13,176 bases of DNA, taken from Obelidium mucronatum. Its lineage: Eukaryota > Chytridiomycota > Chytridiomycetes > Chytridiales > Chytriomycetaceae. Made by a program: the position numbers and the translations under genes. Under the pieces are notes generated by a model. That model was not told the DNA's origin. It saw only the letters and a program-made list of their open reading frames with translations, and searched no databases. The DNA is taken from contig JAIVFH010000601.1 of NCBI GenBank assembly GCA_025765595.1, positions 1 through 13,176 of the forward strand, in the 5' to 3' direction. Shown here in pieces: positions 7,601 through 13,176 of the stretch (the first letter of the stretch is position 1; each line of letters starts with the position of its first letter).

Positions 7601-9425
7601 CATCAAATCCATCTGGACTTATTCTGTTATCAATCAAAATATGATCAATTCTCCAGAAAGGGTATTCTACTTGGTTCTTGGCCTTCAAAAGCCAAGTTGC
7701 ACCCATATCACTGGGGTGTTTAACACGAAAACCGTCATGATAGTCAACTTTCATTTCCTTAAACCAATCTTGCTCTTCTTGAGATATAGTAGAAGGGAAA
7801 TGACCCTCAAGTCCTTCCTCTTGTATCAGAGGTAACACATCAGCGCTTGAAGGTGCTATGTTCAAATCTCCTAACAAGATAACTAGGCAAGATTCTCTCA
7901 GGACTTTACAGTGTTTCTTGAGGTCAGTCAAGAAGTGCATCTTGTACTCATGGCGCTCTAACCTTTTCATCCCACTTGGGACATAAGTGTTGACAATTGC
8001 TAGGTCCCCTAGGAACAGAGTTAGGACTCTGCCTTCATCATCAGGATATCTATCATTGACAATAGTTCTGTTCATACCGGTAACAGTTTTGCATTCCACT
8101 TTACCATGAAGTTCTTTCCTCCACATAATGCCCACACCAGCATAGCCAGTCTCAGTATCATTGAGAGAACATTCCCAGTTTGGGAGTTCCTGCAAAGCTT
8201 TCAACAATTTCTTACTTTTGTTGTCCTTACCCATTCGAGTTTCTTGCAGACAAATGATGCTACATCTTTGAGAGCTCAAGAAGTGTTCCAAAGTTTCGGT
8301 TAAAGGGCACTGTTCTAAGGAATTATCCTTGGAGTATTTTTTAAGAAGGCTTCTCAGCCCATTGATGTTCCAAGTTGAAACATTGACACTTGGTACAAGG
8401 TGACCAAATTTCTGTTTTGGAGACTTCTTCAAGTCCCTAACATTTGAAATCTTTCTTTCAAGTTTGTTTTTCTTCATAATCATCTTACCAATCCCTGACA
8501 TTAAGTCATTTATGTTTTCTGGCTCAGCAGCTACTGAGATTTGTGCAAGAGTCTCTTGACAGATTCTCCTGAACTCGCTTTTTGCAAACTGTCTCTGACT
8601 GTCATTTTCTGAGTATTTTTCAAACATGTAAGTCTCATACAAAGTTTTGAGGGGTTCTCTTATCCCCTGGTCATCTCTATGACCTTCAGCCTCTTTTTCA
8701 ACTATCTCCTTCATCCTCGAAGGAGTTTCCTGTGTATCAAAAAGATCTGGTGCTCCAGATTTATTATGTAAGTTAATTCTTGACAAGTTGTCGGCAACAA
8801 TTTGTTGTTTTCCTGGGACATGAACCAAAGTTATGTCATAATCACTAAGGGCATAAGCCCATCGCGCAAAACGTCCAGTTAAGGCGCCATTTTTAAACAA
8901 AGGAATCAAAGCAGAGTGGTCTGTTTCAATAGTTACAGGTCTCTGAAAGATGTATTTGTCAAAGCAGTTGACTGACCAAATTACTGCAAGGCCCTCCCTA
9001 TCAGTATTTGTGTATCTTTGCTCAACTTCAGATAATGTCCTTGAAATAAAAGCAACAGGCTTTCTGTCGCTTCTCTTTCCTGTGGTCCCCTTGATAAAGA
9101 GGGCAGCTCCTAAGGCTGTTCCTGAGGCATCACATTCAATAACAAATGTGTCCTCAGGCCCAGGTATATGCATCAGGTTGTCAGCACTTAGCTGTTTAAC
9201 TAAATCTTTGAAACTTTTCTCACAGGCCTCAGTCCATAACCATGAGCTATCAGCCTTCAAGAGGGAGTATAGAGGGGCAGCTATCTGAGCAAAGTTTCTA
9301 ACAAACCTTCTAAAGTAATTTCCAAATCCTAAGAAAGACTGTAACTGTTTAACAGTCTTTGGTCTGGGCCAGTTGGCCAGTTCAGCTAATTTGCTTGCAT
9401 CTTTTCTAAGTCCATCCTTAGAAAT
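4683..9425 (-). CDS. pol: Pol polyprotein remainder: RT end, RNase H, ExoIII-like nuclease, integrase, GPY/F, chromodomain-like
   Basis: One uninterrupted frame of about 1580 codons ends at TAA 4683-4685. It has no credible start of its own: the first conserved codon, at 9425, continues RT (ISKDGLRKDASK), and the protein was originally made as part of Gag-Pol. Residue numbers here count from the TTG at 9258-9260 as 1. RNase H is at 36-160, with acidic residues D44, E89, D114 and D157. A tether follows to about 287. The ExoIII/APE domain is at 288-575. The integrase zinc domain has H704, H711, C741 and C744. The DD35E core has D773, D833 and E869. An unassigned block runs 930-1200. GPY/F-like (RWVGPVRI) is at about 1277-1284 and the chromodomain-like segment at about 1387-1440. 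The C-terminal tail is basic and proline-rich. Upstream the same frame hits TGA at 9483-9485, so this copy cannot make full Pol. Confidence 0.92.
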   Translation of the reverse strand: MSKDGLRKDASKLAELANWPRPKTVKQLQSFLGFGNYFRRFVRNFAQIAAPLYSLLKADSSWLWTEACEKSFKDLVKQLSADNLMHIPGPEDTFVIECDASGTALGAALFIKGTTGKRSDRKPVAFISRTLSEVEQRYTNTDREGLAVIWSVNCFDKYIFQRPVTIETDHSALIPLFKNGALTGRFARWAYALSDYDITLVHVPGKQQIVADNLSRINLHNKSGAPDLFDTQETPSRMKEIVEKEAEGHRDDQGIREPLKTLYETYMFEKYSENDSQRQFAKSEFRRICQETLAQISVAAEPENINDLMSGIGKMIMKKNKLERKISNVRDLKKSPKQKFGHLVPSVNVSTWNINGLRSLLKKYSKDNSLEQCPLTETLEHFLSSQRCSIICLQETRMGKDNKSKKLLKALQELPNWECSLNDTETGYAGVGIMWRKELHGKVECKTVTGMNRTIVNDRYPDDEGRVLTLFLGDLAIVNTYVPSGMKRLERHEYKMHFLTDLKKHCKVLRESCLVILLGDLNIAPSSADVLPLIQEEGLEGHFPSTISQEEQDWFKEMKVDYHDGFRVKHPSDMGATWLLKAKNQVEYPFWRIDHILIDNRISPDGFDVRIDSSMPQSDHLRLELHTNLEGYFPRNLDVLVDKTQWLDPKGELDFSTFLNETNLGVLSLTQGDSIKEVRKMQLKDKLFGPMIRFKESGVIPEDEDIESMVKKTKSMVLDKNGLLYFVADFRTHVVRRTSGRIALCVPDGMKREILKRHHDDLYAGHLGHAKILPTLLDRYWWPTIISDLQNHVASCTVCQKSKDFVAKTGYLHPIPLGEFPNERTFLDFVGPLPPGPSGNCYVMVWVDSFTKWAEAIPIPNLEAATVCRALVTQIFCRNGIPVFLHTDGGPPLDSDLMMQLSRMLGFEKTFTSPYWPRANGPVERLIKTLSQEIRAYIDKFHFNDWEDILPFIMFAYRTHAHSLTNETPFFGWHARDARLPADMFYGISPNDNIYPEVPVEIVEQEELETHTMFRVTPIARDSDFPNIAVAQFCSLDQFNDKCCKHLYGYLKDQQVLWQSLKEIMEKHDLDIFCLVYNPRVKTVRDIMPRFFYLNNGDCVDLVDAVYKLDPKHLESSSVRKGHMPPRRWVAIYSRRGIVAVGPPPEELTEEFGKPVITLHRNNAIGVVSCTYRCYGRDGTFEDRIQVLFDPRTTELFMFRPVALWANSGQIWKLQVPLCALNTSHGEHFYFGEDLSTSYLESWLNEQDIDNLPKLSASERRKLAIKETLKGLQAAQEVIKAKVALKKAALAAKSRDADSAPHTFDVGDRAWLAIPLDGEAQRLGAPKKFIFRWVGPVRIISQSGGDSESSFTVVETFPGGEITTREVHVGRLRPFTPRKPIDSAETAVINSHPSFEEELETWKNKALLLTRRPVHSHQPLYTTDPLLRKKLDPDYDPEDEVNPLYEIEKMVSVWREQNMFWYLVKFRNQPVRENRVFNDSTLPEETKRIFWEEQKEHNGEFYRKYRIWFKNRNKGDEPLPRDVDPQDPSLVHPVVVNVPLRSKVPTQPRREAKPLPPPTVMPSRSSRRIAERNQRNAEEG
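4941..5102 (-). other. Chromodomain-like C-terminal segment of Pol
   Basis: Pol residues about 1387-1440 show the chromodomain pattern Y-E-I-E-K, a charged turn, then WYLVKF. In chromoviruses this domain binds histone marks and guides integration. The second half is atypical: the usual W-E-P with the third cage aromatic is replaced by RVFNDSTLPEE. Methyl-lysine binding may therefore be altered or lost. It is assigned on pattern and position after GPY/F only. Confidence 0.5.
5301..5528 (-). other. GPY/F-like integrase C-terminal domain
   Basis: Pol residues about 1245-1320 begin HTFDVGDRAWL, the usual entry strand of the SH3-like integrase C-terminal domain. They continue to KKFIFRWVGPVRII, which carries the G-P of the GPY/F motif with V in place of the aromatic. 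In Ty3/Gypsy elements this domain supports integrase multimerisation and DNA binding. Confidence 0.75.
5661..6473 (-). other. Unassigned block of about 270 residues between integrase core and GPY/F
   Basis: Pol residues about 930-1200. In ordinary Ty3/Gypsy integrases the distance from the catalytic Glu to GPY/F is roughly 100-130 residues; here it is about 410. The extra sequence looks folded: it alternates hydrophobic and charged residues, has several tryptophans and scattered cysteines (for example CCKHLY), and contains segments such as MPPRRWVAIYSRRGIVAVG and LHRNNAIGVVSCTY. I recognise no known domain. Confidence 0.7.
6516..7163 (-). other. Integrase zinc-binding and DD35E catalytic domains
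   Basis: Pol residues about 700-915. The zinc finger is H704-X6-H711-X29-C741-X2-C744, within HHDDLYAGHLGHAK and SCTVCQKSK. The core has D773 (FLDFVGPLPPG), D833 (HTDGGPP) and E869 (NGPVERL), with exactly 35 residues between the last two. All zinc ligands and catalytic acids are present, so the integrase looks intact. TDGGPPLDS replaces the common TDRGSQFTS motif. Confidence 0.9.
7536..8399 (-). other. Exonuclease III / AP-endonuclease-type domain inside Pol
   Basis: Pol residues about 288-575 read as a full exonuclease-endonuclease-phosphatase domain of the ExoIII/APE kind. Motifs in order, with APE1 equivalents in brackets: TWNINGLRSLL with N298 (N68), CLQETRM with E340 (E96), NTYVPSG with Y426 (Y171), GDLNIAP with D465 and N467 (D210, N212), FWRIDHILI with D539 (D283), and SDH with D564 and H565 (D308, H309). 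Every catalytic and metal-binding residue is present. The family cuts the DNA backbone at abasic sites and may have 3' phosphodiesterase or exonuclease activity. It sits between RNase H and integrase, in frame on both sides, without introns. In non-LTR retrotransposons an APE domain opens the target site, but those lack integrase. Confidence 0.9.
8781..9155 (-). other. RNase H domain
   Basis: Pol residues about 36-160 match the Ty3/Gypsy RNase H fold, which degrades the RNA strand of the RNA:DNA hybrid. The motifs are VIECDASGTALGAAL (D44), ERYTNTDREGLAV-type with E89, IETDHSAL (D114) and VADNLSR (D157). All four acidic residues are present. Confidence 0.92.
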
Positions 9426-9574
9426 GCGGGTGACCCAAGAATGGTAGTTCTGAGTGGAACAAAGTGCACTTTGAAGGTTTAATCTTCAGGTTGTGGTCCC
9501 ACATTCTTTGAAAGACTTTTTCCAAGTGTTCAAAGTGTTCTTCCTCAGTGTTGGAGTAGATGAATCTTCCAAAA
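9421..9574 (-). pseudogene. pol: Reverse transcriptase C-terminal remnant, out of frame
   Basis: From TTC at 9564 the - strand reads FIYSNTEEEHFEHLEKV, then WDHNLKIKPSKCTLF and LPFLGH, a clear match to the RT segment just after the YxDD box. This piece is one frame off the surrounding pol frame. It begins at a deletion junction at about 9562-9574, so the YxDD catalytic aspartates and everything N-terminal to them are missing. It ends in TAA at 9418-9420 because about 2 nt are missing (or 1 nt is gained) near 9431-9436. Beyond that the RT connection continues in the main pol frame (ISKDGLRK, then LQSFLGFGNYFRRF). This copy has no functional RT. Confidence 0.85.
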
Positions 9575-9869
9575 GGGTCCCATTCACGCGTATTGGAATG
9601 GAAATAACGCGGTAAGACGCATATTCATCTTCTTTGATGTCCCAATTTTTGGTCTGTGATTCATCGCTTCTCATCCAATACAAGTGATTCTCTTGTTTTG
9701 TCGAGTTATCGCTAACTAGCGCTTTGTTTTCAGACCCATCAGGGGAAATATTCGTAAGAGTTTCACTCCAGGTAACCTTTTTATTTTCTTTGGACTTACG
9801 TTCAAAGTGAGAGAGGTGGAGACCAATGCTCCTGACGCGTGGAAGAAGTCTTCTTTTAGCTCCAAATTG
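9486..9869 (-). pseudogene. pol: Start of the Pol frame: linker and truncated aspartic protease
   Basis: An open stretch of 128 codons runs between TAA 9870-9872 and TGA 9483-9485, in the same frame as the downstream pol. It overlaps the end of gag by about 150 nt in the -1 frame. The visible part is a polar linker, then DEYASYRVISIPIRVNG, the typical first strands of a retroviral-type protease. The D-S/T-G active site that should follow is absent: conserved sequence ends after VNGTLLE, where the deletion junction lies. Codons from there to the stop (9574-9486) are out-of-frame RT sequence. Confidence 0.7.
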
Positions 9870-11305
9870 TTAGGTACTTTGTCTATAGAAGATAGCTGGG
9901 GATCCGCAGAGTCAGAAGTAGCAACTTTTATTGGGGAGACTAAGTCATGTGACGCGTTATTATTATTAAAAAAATAAAAAGACTCTGATTGAGGGAATAA
10001 AATAGACTCATTCAACTCTTCAGATACCTGTATTGCAGTATTTAGAAGTTCCACTTCTTTAGTAGGTTCCCACTTACCATTTCCTCCTGCAGATGTGGAA
10101 TCTTTGAGTCTTTTATACTCCAAGAACTCCTTCACGTCAGGACAATCAGCATGCATATGACCAGGTCTCTTACAGAGACTGCACAAAACTGACTGAGGGC
10201 GGAATTTGCTCTTGAAGCGATCTTTTTCATCGCGTGACATATTAAAAATCTCCAGCGCAGCTTCTGCTGTTTCGTTCCAGTCATTCAAGGGAGTCTCTGT
10301 GTCCAAAAATGACAACATAGTTTCCTTCTGAGGTCTGTAAGGGGCTTTGACAGCTTCAGTTCCAGGGCGGCGGTCTCTTTCGCGACTGACATCACGCGTT
10401 TCGCGTTCAACTCGCTTTTGTTGCATCACAAGCGGAGTAACCACACTTAATAAACTCTTGACTTGTTCACTTACGTCATTGAATTTATCATTGATTTTCT
10501 GGTCGCGTTTTGACAGTAACTGTGCCACTTGGTCTAGACCGCGGTCCACAGGACTTGAAGCACCACCAGAGCGATGGAACGAGTCGCCACTCATTCCTTT
10601 TTCGTAAAGGAAATTCGCGACATCTTCTAGAGTCACGTCGGGATCTTCAAGAGAAACCAACTTGTTCAAGTGGTGGACGCGGAAAGGTTTGGTAATCTTT
10701 CCCCAGTAGAACTTGTCGTATTCGGCAAGACCGGACGCAAAAGCGCGCTTTAACGCGTCGTTATTGGATTTCTTGGTCCCCAAGGTAGAGTTGAGTGTCT
10801 TGAGACGCGTTGACTCAACAATCGCGTCGCCAGACTCAAACTTGAAATTGTAGAGAGAGCGCGCCTTGGCCGCGACGGCCGTAGGAGTCTCAATAAGCGC
10901 TTTCCACGCTGTTTCAAAGTTGGACCAGGTAGGATCGTCCTTGATTGTTAGTTTGAACAGGTGGACGTTGCCGCTGTCAGTGAAAGCAAGAGCGCAAACA
11001 AAACTCTTGACGAAAGAGTCCAGGTTATTATTGAAGAACGTCTTGTGTTCGGAATAAACTCTTTCCACATCAATACGCCATTCGGTTGCGTTTTCGAGGG
11101 TTAGTACTTTTGCTCTGAGGTCACTCTTGGCGTCCGCAAGGTCCTGATGAGCGCGTCTTTCGGTCCCGTACTTTGTGACTGCCAGTTCAATTAAATTATG
11201 AACTGTTTCAACAGGGTTTACATTACCTGCAGTTGTAAATCCCAGTTGGGTACTAGTTTGGGATCCAAGAGAACTCTGGATGTCCTTCAAAGTCGCCGTT
11301 TGCAT
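9716..11305 (-). CDS. gag: Gag-like structural protein with CCHC zinc knuckle
   Basis: An intact frame of 529 codons from ATG 11303-11305 to TAG 9716-9718. It would form the virus-like particle and package the element RNA. A helical, capsid-like N-terminal two thirds (about 1-290) is followed by a basic Arg-rich stretch (residues 297-313). A single zinc knuckle follows at residues 375-388, C-X2-C-X4-H-X4-C (CSLCKRPGHMHADC), the standard nucleocapsid motif. The last 35 codons overlap the pol frame. The frame stays open upstream for 41 more codons (to 11428) with acidic, serine-rich sequence ending RSLLRSLT. So the ATG may be internal to a longer original Gag that began in the broken region to the right. 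Confidence 0.85.
   Translation of the reverse strand: MQTATLKDIQSSLGSQTSTQLGFTTAGNVNPVETVHNLIELAVTKYGTERRAHQDLADAKSDLRAKVLTLENATEWRIDVERVYSEHKTFFNNNLDSFVKSFVCALAFTDSGNVHLFKLTIKDDPTWSNFETAWKALIETPTAVAAKARSLYNFKFESGDAIVESTRLKTLNSTLGTKKSNNDALKRAFASGLAEYDKFYWGKITKPFRVHHLNKLVSLEDPDVTLEDVANFLYEKGMSGDSFHRSGGASSPVDRGLDQVAQLLSKRDQKINDKFNDVSEQVKSLLSVVTPLVMQQKRVERETRDVSRERDRRPGTEAVKAPYRPQKETMLSFLDTETPLNDWNETAEAALEIFNMSRDEKDRFKSKFRPQSVLCSLCKRPGHMHADCPDVKEFLEYKRLKDSTSAGGNGKWEPTKEVELLNTAIQVSEELNESILFPQSESFYFFNNNNASHDLVSPIKVATSDSADPQLSSIDKVPNNLELKEDFFHASGALVSTSLTLNVSPKKIKRLPGVKLLRIFPLMGLKTKR
10142..10183 (-). other. CCHC zinc knuckle of Gag
   Basis: Cys375, Cys378, His383 and Cys388 with the invariant 2-4-4 spacing, including the typical Gly-His pair. 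It marks the ORF as a retroelement nucleocapsid-type Gag. Confidence 0.9.
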
Positions 11306-11849
11306 TGTCAGTGATCTTAGCAGTGATCGTGTTAAGTCGGAACTCCCCTCTGGAGAGGTTTCGTCATTGTCGCTGCTTCGTTGATGTTGGCTGGATCGTT
11401 CCTGGCAACATTGGGCCCCAGCTGGATTTCAGACCCACCGTCTCGACCAATGTGGGCCGCTAACACCATATTCAACGCTTTCGTGAAGTTTGTCGGTGTA
11501 TAGGAGTATCGTTTGTTCAAGTTTTCGTTGAGTTTCAAGAGAATGGCTTTTTTGATGTCTTCGGAAACGGCAGAACCGTTCTCATGTGTGAAGGACTGAC
11601 TCTTCAGTCAGCCACTTCGCATCGGAAGCGACCGACGCTACAAACGAAGGTGATATTTTCGTGGTTCCTGTTTCGAAAGAGCGTAAGCGACAACAAAACT
11701 AACACAACAGCAATCACAAGACTGCCGCTAAGGAGGAGTTCAGCGCTAAGCGCTGGCATCGCACTTACATTTGGGTTGGCAAGGACTACTGAGGGACAAG
11801 TAAGCAGTACTGCGAGAGTTGTTGGGCAGTTTTTGATAATAGGAAGCAA

Positions 11850-11873
11850 GATTGTCAGCGAATCTTGACAATC
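11850..11873. repeat. Perfect 8-bp inverted repeat with 8-nt spacer
   Basis: GATTGTCA (11850-11857) and TGACAATC (11866-11873) are exact reverse complements. On the - strand the hairpin starts directly after a TTTCGCAG acceptor-like sequence and an AT-rich tract (about 11880-11965). It is surrounded by the broken upstream ORF. Confidence 0.65.
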
Positions 11874-12365
11874 CTGCGAAATCAAAATATTAAAATTAAA
11901 GAATAATTTATTAAATAATTTAAATAATCTTTTGAATAAAAAGAAAATGGCTTTAATGCTATTGTGTGTTGGGACGTGATCCCCAGTCAGAGTTGCTAGA
12001 ATAGCGACCGCGTTGGTAACCTTGCCCTTTGATAAAATATTACTGAAACGCGTACTGTAAGCAATAAACTTACTTTCGTCGCGTTGTTGTTGCTTCCTTT
12101 TATTTTCTCTTCGGATTTCCTTCGCGTCGAAGGTAGCTTTTCTTTTGTTCGCATAGTCTTGAGTTAAACCCAATTGGGCTCCAATAGCCGCCGCGCCAGC
12201 CTGGTAAGCTTTTTCCACAGTCAAAGAGTCACATTTGACTTCTAGGAAGTTGGCGATAGTATTCTGGACGCTTCCCGCATCATCTGCCCTTCTCTTAGCG
12301 CGGAAAAAACTCGTCTTCTACGAGTAACTGGATCAGTATGATCAACAGTGCCAGCTTTAAAGTAG

Positions 12366-12438
12366 CTGGGAAAACCTCGCTCATTACAAGCTGAGGATAA
12401 CGGCTTCGCTTTCGATTGGCCGAAGGGGAAATACTTAC
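12366..12438 (-). other. Candidate intron inside the retroelement leader region
   Basis: A perfect donor GTAAGT begins at 12438 and an acceptor TTTTCCCAG ends at 12366. The 73-nt length matches the host introns in this window. Removing it joins the coiled-coil frame (ending YWRQK) to the next plausible frame (YFKAGTVDH) across a stop codon. This could be a real intron or a coincidence within a decayed region. Confidence 0.35.
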
Positions 12439-12439
12439 T

Positions 12440-12801
12440 GTTTTTGACGCCAATACTGAAAGTCCTTCTCCTCAACAGCTTCCGCTACAACAGGTTTGTA
12501 CGTAGTATCCAATTCCTTTTGAAGGGAGTCCATTTGTTGATAGCATCTTCGGAGTTCTTCTTGAAGATTATCGACAGTCTTGATTCCACTCCTGAGCGGA
12601 GAACACCTCTTGGAGGTTTTTGAAATCCCGACGAAGTCCTTTGACTACTCGATTAAGGGACTTAATCACCTTTTTAGAAGTATCGCGATCCTTTATGGCT
12701 TGTTCTTGGACAGCCTCTTTGACTTGGATCGCCATCACTAGTTCTTGAGTCTTATGCTCAATAATACCACGATCCATGAATTTCGAAGATTCTAAAGTCA
12801 T
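12440..12801 (-). other. Coiled-coil stretch of the broken upstream ORF
   Basis: Two segments in different frames meet near 12588. The first contains KEAVQEQAIKDRDTSKKVIK and RRDFKNLQEVF. The second contains VDNLQEELRRCYQQMDSLQK. Both show heptad-like spacing of Leu/Val/Ile with charged residues and no helix breakers over long runs, as expected for an oligomerising structural protein. Confidence 0.5.
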
Positions 12802-13176
12802 AATTTGAAATTTTAAGTCGGTACACTCGTCTAATAGAGCTTGATTTTCATTTGCTGTAGATGGTCCAGTATATGAGCGATCAAGGACAACTTTTGGCTT
12901 CGAAGGCCAGAGGGAGCCTGTTCGGTCATCACAACGTCCTCCGGTGTTGAAGGATAACTTAAGAGGTCCTCCAAGGTGGAATTGCTCGTACTTGAGGTAA
13001 GAGTAGCTTTTCCTTTGGTTGACGTTGGTGTCAGGACTTCTTCCTGAGTCTCTTCGTCATAGTCCACAAGCTTGGGCTTGAAGTACCGTCCAAGATATCA
13101 TCATCATAATTCACAAGGGAGTTCACAGTAGCCATCGTGTTAGAATGTATTAGAGAAAGTGAGGGAAACGGCAATC

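Larger units (their letters stand above)
11429..13135 (-). pseudogene. Upstream Gag-region ORF, broken by several frame changes
   Basis: Reading the - strand from ATG 13133-13135, protein-like sequence continues almost to Gag but changes frame repeatedly: near 13088, near 12905, near 12588, at 12438-12366 (a possible intron), near 12305, in 11690-11990, and near 11585 and 11420. The pieces are an acidic start (YDDDILDG), a Ser/Thr-rich stretch, and a long charged helical stretch (about 12440-12800). Then come YFKAGTVDHTDPVTRRRR, VEKAYQAGAAAIGAQLG, WLTEESVLHT and NENLNKRYSYTPTNFTKAL. It probably encodes the N-terminal part of Gag or a separate structural protein. Either it has decayed, or part of it is spliced. 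I recognise no family. A hydrophobic, TM-like run at about 11690-11760 appears in one frame only and may be spurious. Confidence 0.55.
3621..13176 (-). mobile_element. Ty3/Gypsy-type LTR retrotransposon, partial and internally deleted
   Basis: All element genes are on the - strand in retroelement order, reading right to left: broken upstream ORF, Gag with a CCHC knuckle, protease start, RT remnant, RNase H, ExoIII-like domain, integrase, GPY/F and chromodomain-like end, 3' UTR, polypurine tract, LTR. The RT-RNase H-integrase order defines Ty3/Gypsy rather than Ty1/Copia. The 5' LTR and true PBS would lie beyond the right edge. Protease and RT catalytic regions are deleted, so this copy is non-autonomous. 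The gag and late pol frames are still open over long distances, suggesting a fairly recent copy or one mobilised in trans. Confidence 0.92.

Noticed and set aside
11690..11760. Transmembrane or envelope-like segment (LLLSGSLVIAVVLVLLSLTLF)
   Set aside because: It occurs in only one frame of a scrambled region, and neighbouring frames carry the better protein-like sequence. No signal peptide or ectodomain is present.
11584..11868. 94-codon + strand ORF over the upstream element region
   Set aside because: It is antisense to the broken element ORF, has no recognisable motif, and the - strand pieces (for example WLTEESVLHT, NENLNKRYSYTP) read better as protein.
12330..12366. Further introns of 38-53 nt to explain the other frame changes upstream of Gag
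   Set aside because: Several GT...AG pairs can be drawn (for example near 12350-12305 and 12945-12905), but they are shorter than any host intron seen here, and simple indels explain the breaks as well.
1..13176. CRISPR arrays, rRNA or bacterial operon features
   Set aside because: No regularly spaced repeats, no rRNA signatures, and spliceosomal introns show that the DNA is eukaryotic.

Overview
The window looks like nuclear DNA of a fungus. It holds two neighbouring host genes on the + strand and most of a large Ty3/Gypsy-type LTR retrotransposon on the - strand. The host introns are short (about 55-109 nt, GT...AG) and densely packed, and genes are closely spaced. An early-diverging (chytrid-like) fungus is a guess from this style, not something the sequence proves.

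Left part (1-2980): the 3' end of an adenosine-deaminase-like gene (ADAL family) is followed after only 6 nt by a complete PIF1-family DNA helicase gene. I resolved the helicase into 12 exons that join without a frame error into 620 codons. All main helicase motifs are present, and there is a canonical-looking PCNA-interaction motif near the N-terminus. The stretch 2981-3600 has no confident gene, only a TATA-like box with a possible first exon of a short gene, and a small 10-base repeat.

Right part (about 3600-13176, - strand): in element order, from the right edge of the window leftwards, there are six parts. (1) A leader and an upstream, heavily frame-broken ORF with a coiled-coil stretch. 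(2) An intact Gag-like ORF with a CCHC zinc knuckle. (3) The start of a pol frame that overlaps gag by about 150 nt in the -1 frame. (4) An internal deletion fusing the beginning of the protease domain to the end of reverse transcriptase. (5) A very long open pol remainder. (6) A 3' UTR, polypurine tract and a 688-bp LTR. The 5' LTR lies outside the window.

The pol remainder is the notable part. Its order is RT thumb/connection, RNase H, a complete exonuclease III/AP-endonuclease-type domain, integrase (HHCC zinc domain, DD35E core), an unassigned block of about 270 residues, a GPY/F-like domain and a weak chromodomain. A full ExoIII-type nuclease inside an LTR-retrotransposon polyprotein that also has its own integrase is the strongest candidate for something undescribed. 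A second oddity is a primer-binding-site-like sequence, matching the 3' end of an initiator-Met-type tRNA, just outside the LTR on the host side. This copy cannot be autonomous because the protease and RT catalytic regions are missing.
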